The notes under the pieces were generated by a model, which was given only the letters and a program-made list of their open reading frames with translations, made no database searches and was not told the DNA's origin. From the NCBI GenBank assembly GCA_964535315.1, contig CAZHTS010000002.1, positions 44,158 to 108,157 on the forward strand: 64,000 nt of DNA, in the 5' to 3' direction. The position numbers and the translations under genes are program-made. Within the stretch, counting starts at the first letter, position 1. Each line of letters opens with the position of its first letter. Shown in pieces: positions 31,722 through 39,165 of the stretch. Source of the stretch: CAZHTS01 sp964535315 (GTDB lineage: Bacteria; Chloroflexota; Anaerolineae; Anaerolineales; Anaerolineaceae).

Positions 31722-32309
31722 TTAATCCTTGGGTGGGGCGGCGTTTGTGGAAGATTGGCGCCGCAGGAGCCGTTGAGCCAGGAAGAGCGCCAGCCCACCC
31801 AGCAAGAGCGTACCGCACAGCCCGGTGCAGAAGGCAAAGACGTTGAAGTGCAATTTCTGATTGGCCGGTACGGGCGTGGGGGTGGGGGTTATGGTGGGGG
31901 TAAGCGTGCGGGTAGGCTGCGGCGTCTCGGTCGCCGGTGGGGTGACCAGGGCGTCGTTCATTTCGGCGTTCTCGGTGCGGAACGTATCCGGGCCGGCGGT
32001 AGTGGCAGGCGTGAAGGTCAGGGTGGCGCTGGCGGCCTGAGGCGGCGGAGCGGGGGGCGTGGCGGTGTCGACCAGGGCATCATCATCCTGGGGCGGCGCA
32101 CCGGCCAGGGCCGTCTCGGTCAGTTCGAAATCAAAAGGGGTGATGTCAGGCCCGCCGGGAGTCTCTTCTTCCGGGGGAGGATAGGGCTCCTCGGTTTCCT
32201 GCGCCCTGCCGGGGAGAGGGGCGGCGGCGGCGGGGTGGGCGGTAAGGAGCGTTCCGAGTGTGAGCAGGAGCAGCAGCAACAGGGAGCAGTGAAAACGGGT
32301 ACGTCGCAT
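31722..32309 (-). CDS. Secreted Pro/Thr stalk protein with C-terminal membrane anchor
   Basis: 195 residues, family not recognised. A signal peptide (LLLLLLLTLGTLLTAHPAAA, cleavage probably near residue 30) leads into a long Pro/Thr/Glu-rich low-complexity stretch to about residue 145, then one membrane helix (FCTGLCGTLLLGGLALFLAQ) and a basic tail LLRRQSS. This gives an extracellular disordered stalk held at its C-terminus. The layout suggests a surface or spacer protein, not an enzyme. It lies tail to tail with the HD-GYP gene and divergent from the LacI regulator. Confidence 0.7.
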   Translation of the reverse strand: MRRTRFHCSLLLLLLLTLGTLLTAHPAAAAPLPGRAQETEEPYPPPEEETPGGPDITPFDFELTETALAGAPPQDDDALVDTATPPAPPPQAASATLTFTPATTAGPDTFRTENAEMNDALVTPPATETPQPTRTLTPTITPTPTPVPANQKLHFNVFAFCTGLCGTLLLGGLALFLAQRLLRRQSSTNAAPPKD

Positions 32310-32364
32310 AGATCGATTCTACCAGGATTGGGGCTTTCGGGGCAGATTGGTTTTGCGGCGGCTA

Positions 32365-32393
32365 TTGACTTTTTGGCCGGGGGTTGCTATACT
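32365..32393 (+). promoter_or_regulatory. Promoter of the LacI regulator gene
   Basis: TTGACT (32365-32370), 17-base spacer, TATACT (32388-32393). The expected start point, near 32400, falls inside the operator. Confidence 0.8.
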
Positions 32394-32419
32394 GTAACCG
32401 GTTACAGTAACCGGTTACA
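32393..32419. promoter_or_regulatory. Twin LacI-type operator
   Basis: TGTAACCGGTTACA (32393-32406) is followed directly by AGTAACCGGTTACA (32406-32419), sharing one base; centres are 13 bp apart. The central CG and symmetric arms are typical of LacI-family sites. It overlaps the -10 and start of the regulator's own promoter, so autorepression is likely. Confidence 0.85.
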
Positions 32420-32434
32420 AGGAGAACGAGCAGC

Positions 32435-33460
32435 ATGCCCCCCGTCAAAACTTCCGCAGTCACCATTCGCGACGTCGCCAGGCTGGCCAATGTATCCATC
32501 GCCACCGTCAGCCGGGTGTTGAACGGCGTGGGGCAGATCGCACCGGAGACCGAGGAACGCGTGCGGACGGCGATTGCCACGCTAAATTTCGTCCCCAAGG
32601 CCGCAGCGCAGAGTCTTTCCAACAACAAGACCAACGTAATCGGCTTGCTGCTGCCGGAGATCGACTGGGCCAACTTCTTCCCGCCGATGCTGCGCGGCAT
32701 CGAGGCGGGGTGTTACGACAGCGGCTTTGAATTGCTCATCCATTCTGCCCGCCGTTTCTTGGATGAAAATCGTCCCCGGCGCCCGGTGGGAGAGCACAAC
32801 ACCGATGGGATGCTGCTGTTTGTCAACAGTATCCCAGATGAAGAAATTGCCCGGCTGCATGGGCGCGGTTTCCCGCTGGTTCTGCTGTATTGTTCTCCGC
32901 CGGCGCAGACGGATATCCCGCACGTGGTCTTCGAGAATAAAGATGGGGCGCGCCAGATGGTCGATCATTTGATCGAGGTGCATGCTTACCGGAAGATCGC
33001 CTTCCTGGCCGGTCCGGATGATAATGAGGACGCTCACTGGCGCGAGCGGGGCTATCGCGAGGCGCTGCAGGCGCACGGGGTGCCGTTCGACCCGCAGTTG
33101 GTGCGCTCCGGCGGGTTTAGTGAACAGATCGCCACGGCTACCATGCAGTCCTGGCTCCAGGAGGGATTTGAGGCCGAAGCCGTTTTTGCAGCCGATGACG
33201 ATTCGGCCTACGGCGCCATCCGTGCCTTGCAGGCGGCCGGGCGACGGGTGCCTGAGGATGTGGCCGTGGTGGGTTTTGACGATGCCCCGACCTCGCGCCT
33301 GTTTACCCCGGCGCTGACCACGGTCGGCGCACCCATTGAGGAAGCCGGCTATCGCGCCGCCCGGATACTGGCCGAACGGATACGCACGGGCCAGACGGAA
33401 CGCCAGGCCTTGCTGCCCACATCGCTGGTGCTGCGCGCTTCGTGTGGCTGCCCGCATTGA
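32435..33460 (+). CDS. LacI-family transcriptional regulator
   Basis: 341 residues. The N-terminal helix-turn-helix and hinge are textbook: VTIRDVARLANVSIATVSRV, LNGVGQIAPETEERVRTAIA, LNFVPKAAAQSL. A periplasmic-binding-like sensor domain follows (NVIGLLLPEIDWANFFPPML, GMLLFVNSIPDEE, VVGFDDAPTSRLFTPALTTV). AAGGAG precedes the ATG. Its operator overlaps its own promoter, and it is followed at 79 bases by a GH4, kinase, GH9 and deacetylase run in the same direction, which it presumably controls. The inducer is probably a beta-linked oligosaccharide or its phosphate. Confidence 0.94.
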   Translation: MPPVKTSAVTIRDVARLANVSIATVSRVLNGVGQIAPETEERVRTAIATLNFVPKAAAQSLSNNKTNVIGLLLPEIDWANFFPPMLRGIEAGCYDSGFELLIHSARRFLDENRPRRPVGEHNTDGMLLFVNSIPDEEIARLHGRGFPLVLLYCSPPAQTDIPHVVFENKDGARQMVDHLIEVHAYRKIAFLAGPDDNEDAHWRERGYREALQAHGVPFDPQLVRSGGFSEQIATATMQSWLQEGFEAEAVFAADDDSAYGAIRALQAAGRRVPEDVAVVGFDDAPTSRLFTPALTTVGAPIEEAGYRAARILAERIRTGQTERQALLPTSLVLRASCGCPH

Positions 33461-33538
33461 CCGCGGATGTGGTGGTTTGGGCCCGGCGCAACTCCTTTTG
33501 CGGCGGGATCAATTCTATTTTGTCAGGTGAGGTTTCTT

Positions 33539-34831
33539 ATGAAAGTAGCAGTCATTGGTGGTGGTTCAACGTATACGCCCGAATTGATCAACGGCTTTTT
33601 GGAGCGGGCGGAGACTTTTCCGCTGGGCGAGTTGTGGTTGATGGACATCGATGCCGGCCGGTTGGCGACCGTCGGAGGTTTTGCCCAACGCATGGTGACA
33701 GAGCGTGGCGCACCTTTTCAGGTGCGGCTGACCACCGATCAGCGCGAGGCGGTGCGTGGGGCAAGTTATGTCACCACGCAGTTGCGGGTGGGGCAGATGG
33801 AAGCGCGCCGGGCCGACGAATACCTGGGGCTGCGTCACGGGCTGGTGGGCCAGGAAACCACCGGCGTCGGGGGTATGGCCAAGGCCCTGCGCACCATCCC
33901 CGTGCTGCTCAAGATTGCCGCAGATATGCGCGAACTGGCGCCGGGGGCAGTGCTGGTCAATTTTACCAACCCATCCGGGCTGGTGACCGAGGCGTTGAAC
34001 CGCTATGCCCCCGAGGTGACCACCGCCGGGGTGTGCAACGTGCCAATTACGGCCAAGATGCACCTGCTGGAGTACCTGGAGAAGATGTTGGGCCAATCTA
34101 TTGCGCCCGAGCGCGCCGAGCTTAAAACGCTGGGGCTCAACCATCTGTCCTGGCATCGCGGCTTCACCCTGGATGGTGAGGAAATGTGGCCGCGCTTGAT
34201 GGACGCCATCGTCGCAGAGGTCCGGCAGCAGCCCGAACCTGAATGGGACGTGCAGACCCTGTCCAGCCTGCGCATGCTCCCCAATTATTATCTCCAGTAC
34301 TACTATTACACCGCTCACAAGCTGTCTGATCAGGCGGCGTGGCCGCCCTCGCGCGCCGAAGAGGTGATCGAGGTCGAAAAGGATCTGCTGCGCCAGTACG
34401 CCGATCCGCAACTCACCCGGCCGCCCGAAGACCTGATGAAGCGGGGCGGGGCCTATTATTCCACCGTGGCGACGCAGCTGCTCAGCGCCCATTACAACGA
34501 TTTGGGTGAGACGCACATCATCAACGTGCCGCATCGCGGGGCGGTGCCCGGCTGGCCGGCGGATTGGGTGTTAGAGATGCCCTGCCGGGTGGATCGCAAC
34601 GGCTTTCATCCTTTGCCGGCAGAACCGCTGCCGCTGGCCTGCTTCGGGCTGTTGGCGCAGGTCAAATCGTACGAATTGTTGACGGTTGAGGCGGCGGTAC
34701 ACGGCGACCGCCAGGCGGCTTACCAGGCGCTGCTGGCGCACCCGTTGGGGCCGGCGGCCGATCGGGTACAGACCGTTCTGGATGACTTGCTCGAAACCCA
34801 CCGCGCTTTTCTGCCACAGTTCTGGAAGTAA
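33539..34831 (+). CDS. GH4 family glycosidase (6-phospho-beta-glucosidase-like)
   Basis: 430 residues from the ATG at 33539, where the NAD-binding motif KVAVIGGGSTYTPELINGFL begins; the longer frame adds an unrelated leader. GH4 enzymes cleave phosphorylated glycosides by a redox mechanism using NAD+ and a divalent metal. VGQETTGVGGMAKALRTIPV, the metal Cys in GVCNVPITAKMHL and the metal His in LGLNHLSWHRG are present; the GLNHLSW form is typical of 6-phospho-beta-glucosidases such as CelF/ChbF/LicH. Substrates are usually PTS products, yet no PTS genes are here. With ChbG-like deacetylase and a kinase downstream, cellobiose- or chitobiose-phosphate is a likely substrate. Confidence 0.92.
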   Translation: MKVAVIGGGSTYTPELINGFLERAETFPLGELWLMDIDAGRLATVGGFAQRMVTERGAPFQVRLTTDQREAVRGASYVTTQLRVGQMEARRADEYLGLRHGLVGQETTGVGGMAKALRTIPVLLKIAADMRELAPGAVLVNFTNPSGLVTEALNRYAPEVTTAGVCNVPITAKMHLLEYLEKMLGQSIAPERAELKTLGLNHLSWHRGFTLDGEEMWPRLMDAIVAEVRQQPEPEWDVQTLSSLRMLPNYYLQYYYYTAHKLSDQAAWPPSRAEEVIEVEKDLLRQYADPQLTRPPEDLMKRGGAYYSTVATQLLSAHYNDLGETHIINVPHRGAVPGWPADWVLEMPCRVDRNGFHPLPAEPLPLACFGLLAQVKSYELLTVEAAVHGDRQAAYQALLAHPLGPAADRVQTVLDDLLETHRAFLPQFWK

Positions 34832-34838
34832 CGCAGTC

Positions 34839-35825
34839 ATGGAAGGGCGTTATTTTCTGGGTGTAGATGTTGGCGCCACCAAGACGCACGCCCTGCTGGC
34901 GGATGAAGGCGGGCGGGTGGTCGGCTTTGGCGAGGGTGGGGCGGGCAATCACGAAGTGGTCGGTTATGACGGCTTGAAGGCGGTGCTGCGTACGGTCACG
35001 GATCAGGCCCTGGCCTCGGCCGGATTGGCGGCGCAGCAGATTGCGGGGGCCGGGTTTGGCGTGGGTGGCTACGATTGGCCTTCTGAGCGCCCGGCCACCC
35101 TGGCGGCGATTGCCAGCCTGGGGCTGCATGCGCCGGTGGACGCGGTTAATGACGCGGCCCTGGGGGTGTTTGCCGGTTCGGTGGAAGGATGGGGGGTGGC
35201 GGTCGTTTCGGGCACCGGTTGTAATTGCCGGGGCTGGGATCGCCAGCGGCAGCGCGAAGGCGCCGTGACCGGGCACAGCTTCTGGATGGGAGAAGGCGCC
35301 GGCGGCAGCGAACTGGTATTCAAAGCGGTGCAGGCAGTCGCCCATCAATGGACGCGCCGCGGCCCGGCCACACAACTGACCCCGGCCTTTATCCGTTTGA
35401 CGGGGGCGCACGACCTGCCTGACCTGTTGGAAGGGCTGATCGAACGGCGCTATGACCTGGGCGCACCGGCGGCGCCGCTGGTGTTTGCGGTGGCCGAAGC
35501 GGGGGACGCGGTCGCCCGGCAGGTGGTACGGTGGGCCGGCTGTGAACTGGGTGAACTGGCCAAAGCGGTGATTCGCCAGCTCGAGTTTGAAACGCTGGCC
35601 TTCGATCTGGTGTTGATCGGCAGCATGTTTGACGGGGGGGCGATGTTGGTCGATCCCATGCGCCAGACGGTGTTAGAACTGGCGCCCCAGGCGCGTTTTG
35701 TCCGTTTGCAGGCGCCGCCGGTGACGGGCGCCGTTTTGCTGGGGATGCAGGCAGCCGGCATCCGGCCGGAACCTGAAGTTCACGCCAGGTTGGTGCAATC
35801 GCAGGGCACGCTGGTGTATCTTTAG
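34839..35825 (+). CDS. BadF/BadG-type sugar kinase (N-acetylglucosamine kinase-like)
   Basis: 328 residues from the ATG at 34839, seven bases after the GH4 stop. ASKHA fold: YFLGVDVGATKTHALLADEG (phosphate 1), GAGFGVGGYDWPSE, VSGTGCNCRGWDRQRQREG (phosphate 2) and SFWMGEGAGGSELVFKAVQA, the pattern of eukaryote-like N-acetylglucosamine kinases within the BadF/BadG/BcrA/BcrD group. It would phosphorylate a sugar released or imported by this cluster, most simply GlcNAc, glucosamine or a disaccharide. The specificity is inferred from neighbours. Confidence 0.88.
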   Translation: MEGRYFLGVDVGATKTHALLADEGGRVVGFGEGGAGNHEVVGYDGLKAVLRTVTDQALASAGLAAQQIAGAGFGVGGYDWPSERPATLAAIASLGLHAPVDAVNDAALGVFAGSVEGWGVAVVSGTGCNCRGWDRQRQREGAVTGHSFWMGEGAGGSELVFKAVQAVAHQWTRRGPATQLTPAFIRLTGAHDLPDLLEGLIERRYDLGAPAAPLVFAVAEAGDAVARQVVRWAGCELGELAKAVIRQLEFETLAFDLVLIGSMFDGGAMLVDPMRQTVLELAPQARFVRLQAPPVTGAVLLGMQAAGIRPEPEVHARLVQSQGTLVYL

Positions 35826-35844
35826 ACAGGCGAGGGAGAACGAT

Positions 35845-37608
35845 ATGTCTCAATCGATGTGGCGCGGTATTCTGGCGTTGTGTTTGTTTTTGGGCGCCTG
35901 TGCGCCCGCCGTCGAGAAAGAACCGGAAAGCGGTGGAACGGCGACCCCACAGGAAGCGCAGGCGTCGCCCCCAACACCTTCAACCGTACCGGCGACACAG
36001 ACCAGCGCCGCACCGGTTGAGGCCTATATCCGCCTCAATCAGGTAGGATACCTGCCGGAAGATCAGCACGTGGCGGTCGTTTTAACCAATGCCGAACTGG
36101 AAAGCCATTCTTTTGAAGTGATTGGTGAAGGCGGTGAGCCGGTGGTGTTCAGCGGCACAGTGGGGGTGGATCGCGGCCGGTATGGCAATTTTGCCCACCT
36201 GTACGAACTGGACTTCAGCCGCCTGACTGCCCCCGGACGTTACCGTGTGCGCCTGGCGGGTGTGGTGTCGCTGCCGTTCGAGATTGGCGCGCAGGTCTAC
36301 CGGCCGCTGCCGGCGCTCAGCCTGCAATTTTTCCGCGTGCAGCGCTGTGGGGACGCTCAGGCGGTAGGGCACGGCGCCTGTCACCGCAAGGATGGGGTGG
36401 CAGCGGGCGGCGCCCAGGATGGGCAGGCCCTGGATGCAAGCGGCGGCTGGCACGACGCCGGCGACTATCTCAAGTTTATGATTACCAGCGGTTACGCGGC
36501 GGATTTGATGTTGAGCGCTTATCAGCGCTATCCGCAGGCGTTTGCCGGTGAGGCGGTGTGGGCCGAAGGGCGCGTGGGTCTGGATTGGATGCTGAAAATG
36601 TGGGACGCCAAACACCAGGTGTTGTATTACCAGGTGGGTGATGAGAGCGATCACGACGAGTGGCGCATGCCTGAAGGAGACGACGCAGCAAAGGGGGCGC
36701 GCAAGGTGTGGGCCTGCCAACCGGGAAGGGGCGCCAACGTGGCGGGCAAGGCTGCCGCGGCCCTGGCGCTCGGGGCGGTGATTGCCAGAGAGAACGGTGA
36801 GGGTCAGCTTGCAGAGCGTTATCTGCCGGCCGCACGCCAGATCTATACCTATGGGATGAAGAACCCCGCGATACAGCCTTCTAACCCGGCCGATTTTTAC
36901 GCCGAAGAAAGCTGGCAGGACGACATGGCGCTGGCAGCGATCGAACTGTACCGGGCAACGGGTGAGGCGTCTTATTTGAACGAGGCGCGCCAGTATGCCC
37001 GCCTGGCGGGAGGCGCAGCGCCGGTGTATTGGGGTGAACTGAACGCTCTGGCGTATTATGAGATCGGCCGCCTGGATCCCTCATTTACGCTGGAGGCCAA
37101 CACAGTGCTCAAGCAGTCGTTGATGGCGGCGCTTGAACGGGCCAGCAAGGATGCCTTCCATGCCGGGGTGGGTGAGTTTTTCTGGGGTTCGGCTGAAAAC
37201 ATGGCCGGTCTGGGGCTGGTTGCGCTGTGGTATGAGGATTTGAGCGGCGACCCGAGCTACCGCATTCTGGCGCAGTGGCAGCGCGATTACCTGTTGGGTG
37301 CCAACCCGTGGGGTGTGTCGTGGCTCAACGGCGCCGGCAGCCAGTACGCACAGCACCCGCACCATCAGGTGGCCGACCTGGGCGGCGCGCCGCTGACCGG
37401 CTTCTGGGACGAAGGCGCCGTGCCGCGCAGCGAGTTTGAGGCGCAGCAGATCGAGGAGATGGCGGGCGCCGAGGACCCCTATGCAGCTTTTCAATCCGAC
37501 GGAGCGGTGTATCACGATCATGTCGCCGATTACGTCACCAATGAACCGACGATTACAATGAACGCCACCGGGCTGGCGCTGGCTGCCTGGTATGCAGGCC
37601 AGGAATGA
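35845..37608 (+). CDS. GH9 family glycoside hydrolase lipoprotein
   Basis: 587 residues. A lipoprotein signal (ILALCLFLGAC, lipid Cys near residue 19) and Pro/Thr stalk lead to an Ig-like CelD N-domain (about 60-155, YIRLNQVGYLPEDQHVAVVL) and an (alpha/alpha)6 catalytic domain. The catalytic base Asp pair is in SGGWHDAGDYLKF, and the acid Glu in DYVTNEPTITMNA. Late motif LLGANPWGVSWLNGAGSQ matches GH9. It should act outside the membrane on beta-1,4-glucan or chitosan oligomers; GH9 also contains exo-glucosaminidases, which would fit the deacetylase next door. Same operon as GH4 and the kinase. Confidence 0.92.
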   Translation: MSQSMWRGILALCLFLGACAPAVEKEPESGGTATPQEAQASPPTPSTVPATQTSAAPVEAYIRLNQVGYLPEDQHVAVVLTNAELESHSFEVIGEGGEPVVFSGTVGVDRGRYGNFAHLYELDFSRLTAPGRYRVRLAGVVSLPFEIGAQVYRPLPALSLQFFRVQRCGDAQAVGHGACHRKDGVAAGGAQDGQALDASGGWHDAGDYLKFMITSGYAADLMLSAYQRYPQAFAGEAVWAEGRVGLDWMLKMWDAKHQVLYYQVGDESDHDEWRMPEGDDAAKGARKVWACQPGRGANVAGKAAAALALGAVIARENGEGQLAERYLPAARQIYTYGMKNPAIQPSNPADFYAEESWQDDMALAAIELYRATGEASYLNEARQYARLAGGAAPVYWGELNALAYYEIGRLDPSFTLEANTVLKQSLMAALERASKDAFHAGVGEFFWGSAENMAGLGLVALWYEDLSGDPSYRILAQWQRDYLLGANPWGVSWLNGAGSQYAQHPHHQVADLGGAPLTGFWDEGAVPRSEFEAQQIEEMAGAEDPYAAFQSDGAVYHDHVADYVTNEPTITMNATGLALAAWYAGQE

Positions 37609-37618
37609 GGAGGAGCGC

Positions 37619-38404
37619 ATGGACAGGTTTTTGATCGTCAACGCCGATGATTATGGCCGTACGCCGGGCGTGTCGGCCGGCATTCGCCGGGCGCACCTGG
37701 AAGGTATCGTTACTTCCACCACGGCGATGATGAATATGCCGGCGGTGGCCGCGGATTTGCACCTGGCACGCCAGGCGTGCCCGCGGTTGGGGCTGGGTGT
37801 GCACCTGGTGCTGACTTCTGGCGCGCCGATGCTGGCGACCGGGCGGGTGAGCTCGATCACCCAGGGTCATTGGCGCTTCCCTACATTCGAGGAGCTTGCG
37901 CCCCGCCTGGATCAACTCGACCCGTTGGAGGTGGAGGCCGAATGGCGCGCCCAGATCGGTTATTTTGTGGCGGTATGCGGCCGAGCCCCCGATCATCTCG
38001 ATTCACACCACCACATTTCTTATCTTTCGCCGCAGCTTTTCGCCGTTCAACTGCGCCTGGCGGATGAATACGGCTGCGCCATGCGTTTGCCCATGCCTGA
38101 AGACTGGCCGGGCGGTGTGCTGCCCGAGACGCATGGTGTACCTCACCCGGCGCGTCTGATTACTTCGTTTTACGATCAGGGCGCCAGCCTGCCAGGGCTG
38201 CTGGACGTGTTGGATGGCCTGGGGACAGGCGTCAGCGAATTGATGTGTCACCCCGGAGAGGTGGATGAAGACCTGTTGGGGCCGCTCGGTTCGGTGTATA
38301 ACCGGCAGCGCCAGACCGAACTGGACGTGTTGACGGATGAGGCCGTGCGCCGGCGGCTGTCAGAAGGCGGTATCACGCTGGCTTCTTTTGCTATTTTGGG
38401 TTGA
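37619..38404 (+). CDS. ChbG/YdjC-family carbohydrate deacetylase
   Basis: 261 residues from the ATG at 37619 behind AGGAGC. The metal-binding Asp pair is in FLIVNADDYGRTPGVSAGIR and the His pair in DHLDSHHHISYLSPQL, with LGLGVHLVLTSGAP and ELMCHPGEVDEDLLG completing the family pattern. ChbG removes an acetyl group from N-acetylated chitooligosaccharide phosphates in the cytoplasm, which in E. coli is needed before the GH4 enzyme ChbF can act. Both partners occur here in one run, with GH9 and a kinase. It is the last clear member of the LacI-controlled cluster. Confidence 0.9.
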   Translation: MDRFLIVNADDYGRTPGVSAGIRRAHLEGIVTSTTAMMNMPAVAADLHLARQACPRLGLGVHLVLTSGAPMLATGRVSSITQGHWRFPTFEELAPRLDQLDPLEVEAEWRAQIGYFVAVCGRAPDHLDSHHHISYLSPQLFAVQLRLADEYGCAMRLPMPEDWPGGVLPETHGVPHPARLITSFYDQGASLPGLLDVLDGLGTGVSELMCHPGEVDEDLLGPLGSVYNRQRQTELDVLTDEAVRRRLSEGGITLASFAILG

Positions 38405-38463
38405 GAGTGGGTGCGCCGCATGCAGTATACTTAATCAAAGTCAATTTTTGCAGGAGGGTTGCG

Positions 38464-39162
38464 ATGCGCCGGCGTGATGGTGGCTCGATCTGGTTTGGCC
38501 TGGTTCTGGTGCTGGTGGGGAGCATTTTGTTCTTACAACAGTTGGGAGGGTACGCCTTCCACAACTGGTGGGCGTTTTTCATCCTTATTCCGGCGCTGTC
38601 TTCTTTGTGGGCGGCGGTGCGCATGTACCGTGGGGCGGGCCGTTTGCATTACGGCGTGCGCAGCAGTTTCCTGGGGGCGTTGATCCCGCTGGCGGTGGCG
38701 ATTCTGTTTCTGTTCGATCTGAGCTGGGCGGTTTACTGGCCGCTGTTTGTCCTTTTGCCGGGGTTGATCCTGTTATCCAACGCCATACCCTTGGGTGAGG
38801 AGACTCCGCACGGCTTTCAGGCGTACCGCCCCTGGCTGGGGTGGATGGGCGCGGGTGCGATTTATTTGGGGATTGGCTTTTTGCTGCACAATCTCGGCTT
38901 TTTCGACCCGGCGAAGATCTGGCCCACCTGGTGGGGGCTGGCCATCCTGTCGCCGGCAATCGGCGGGCTGGTGGTTACCATCCACCTGGCGGCGGAAGGC
39001 GGCATTTTTAGCGGCGCGGCGCTGGCAAATTTGATTGCCACGCTGGTGGTGGCCATGCCGGGCGTGGTGGCGCTGTTGGGCCTGAGTTGGAACCTGCTCA
39101 CGCCGCTGATGTTGATCGCGGTGGGAACGGTGCTGGTGTTAAATTACTTTGTGCGGCGCTGA
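38464..39162 (+). CDS. Multi-helix membrane protein (LiaF/LiaI-like transmembrane repeats)
   Basis: 232 residues from the ATG at 38464, preceded by GCAGGAGGGTTGCG. About seven membrane helices arranged as repeated short hydrophobic units such as SIWFGLVLVLVGSILFLQQL and YLGIGFLLHNLGFFDP, the type seen in LiaI/LiaF-like (DUF5668-like) membrane domains. There are no catalytic residues. It may have its own weak promoter (TTGAGA 38401-38406, 19 bases, TATACT 38426-38431). The function is unknown; a membrane-stress role is only a family association. Confidence 0.72.
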   Translation: MRRRDGGSIWFGLVLVLVGSILFLQQLGGYAFHNWWAFFILIPALSSLWAAVRMYRGAGRLHYGVRSSFLGALIPLAVAILFLFDLSWAVYWPLFVLLPGLILLSNAIPLGEETPHGFQAYRPWLGWMGAGAIYLGIGFLLHNLGFFDPAKIWPTWWGLAILSPAIGGLVVTIHLAAEGGIFSGAALANLIATLVVAMPGVVALLGLSWNLLTPLMLIAVGTVLVLNYFVRR

Positions 39163-39165
39163 GCC

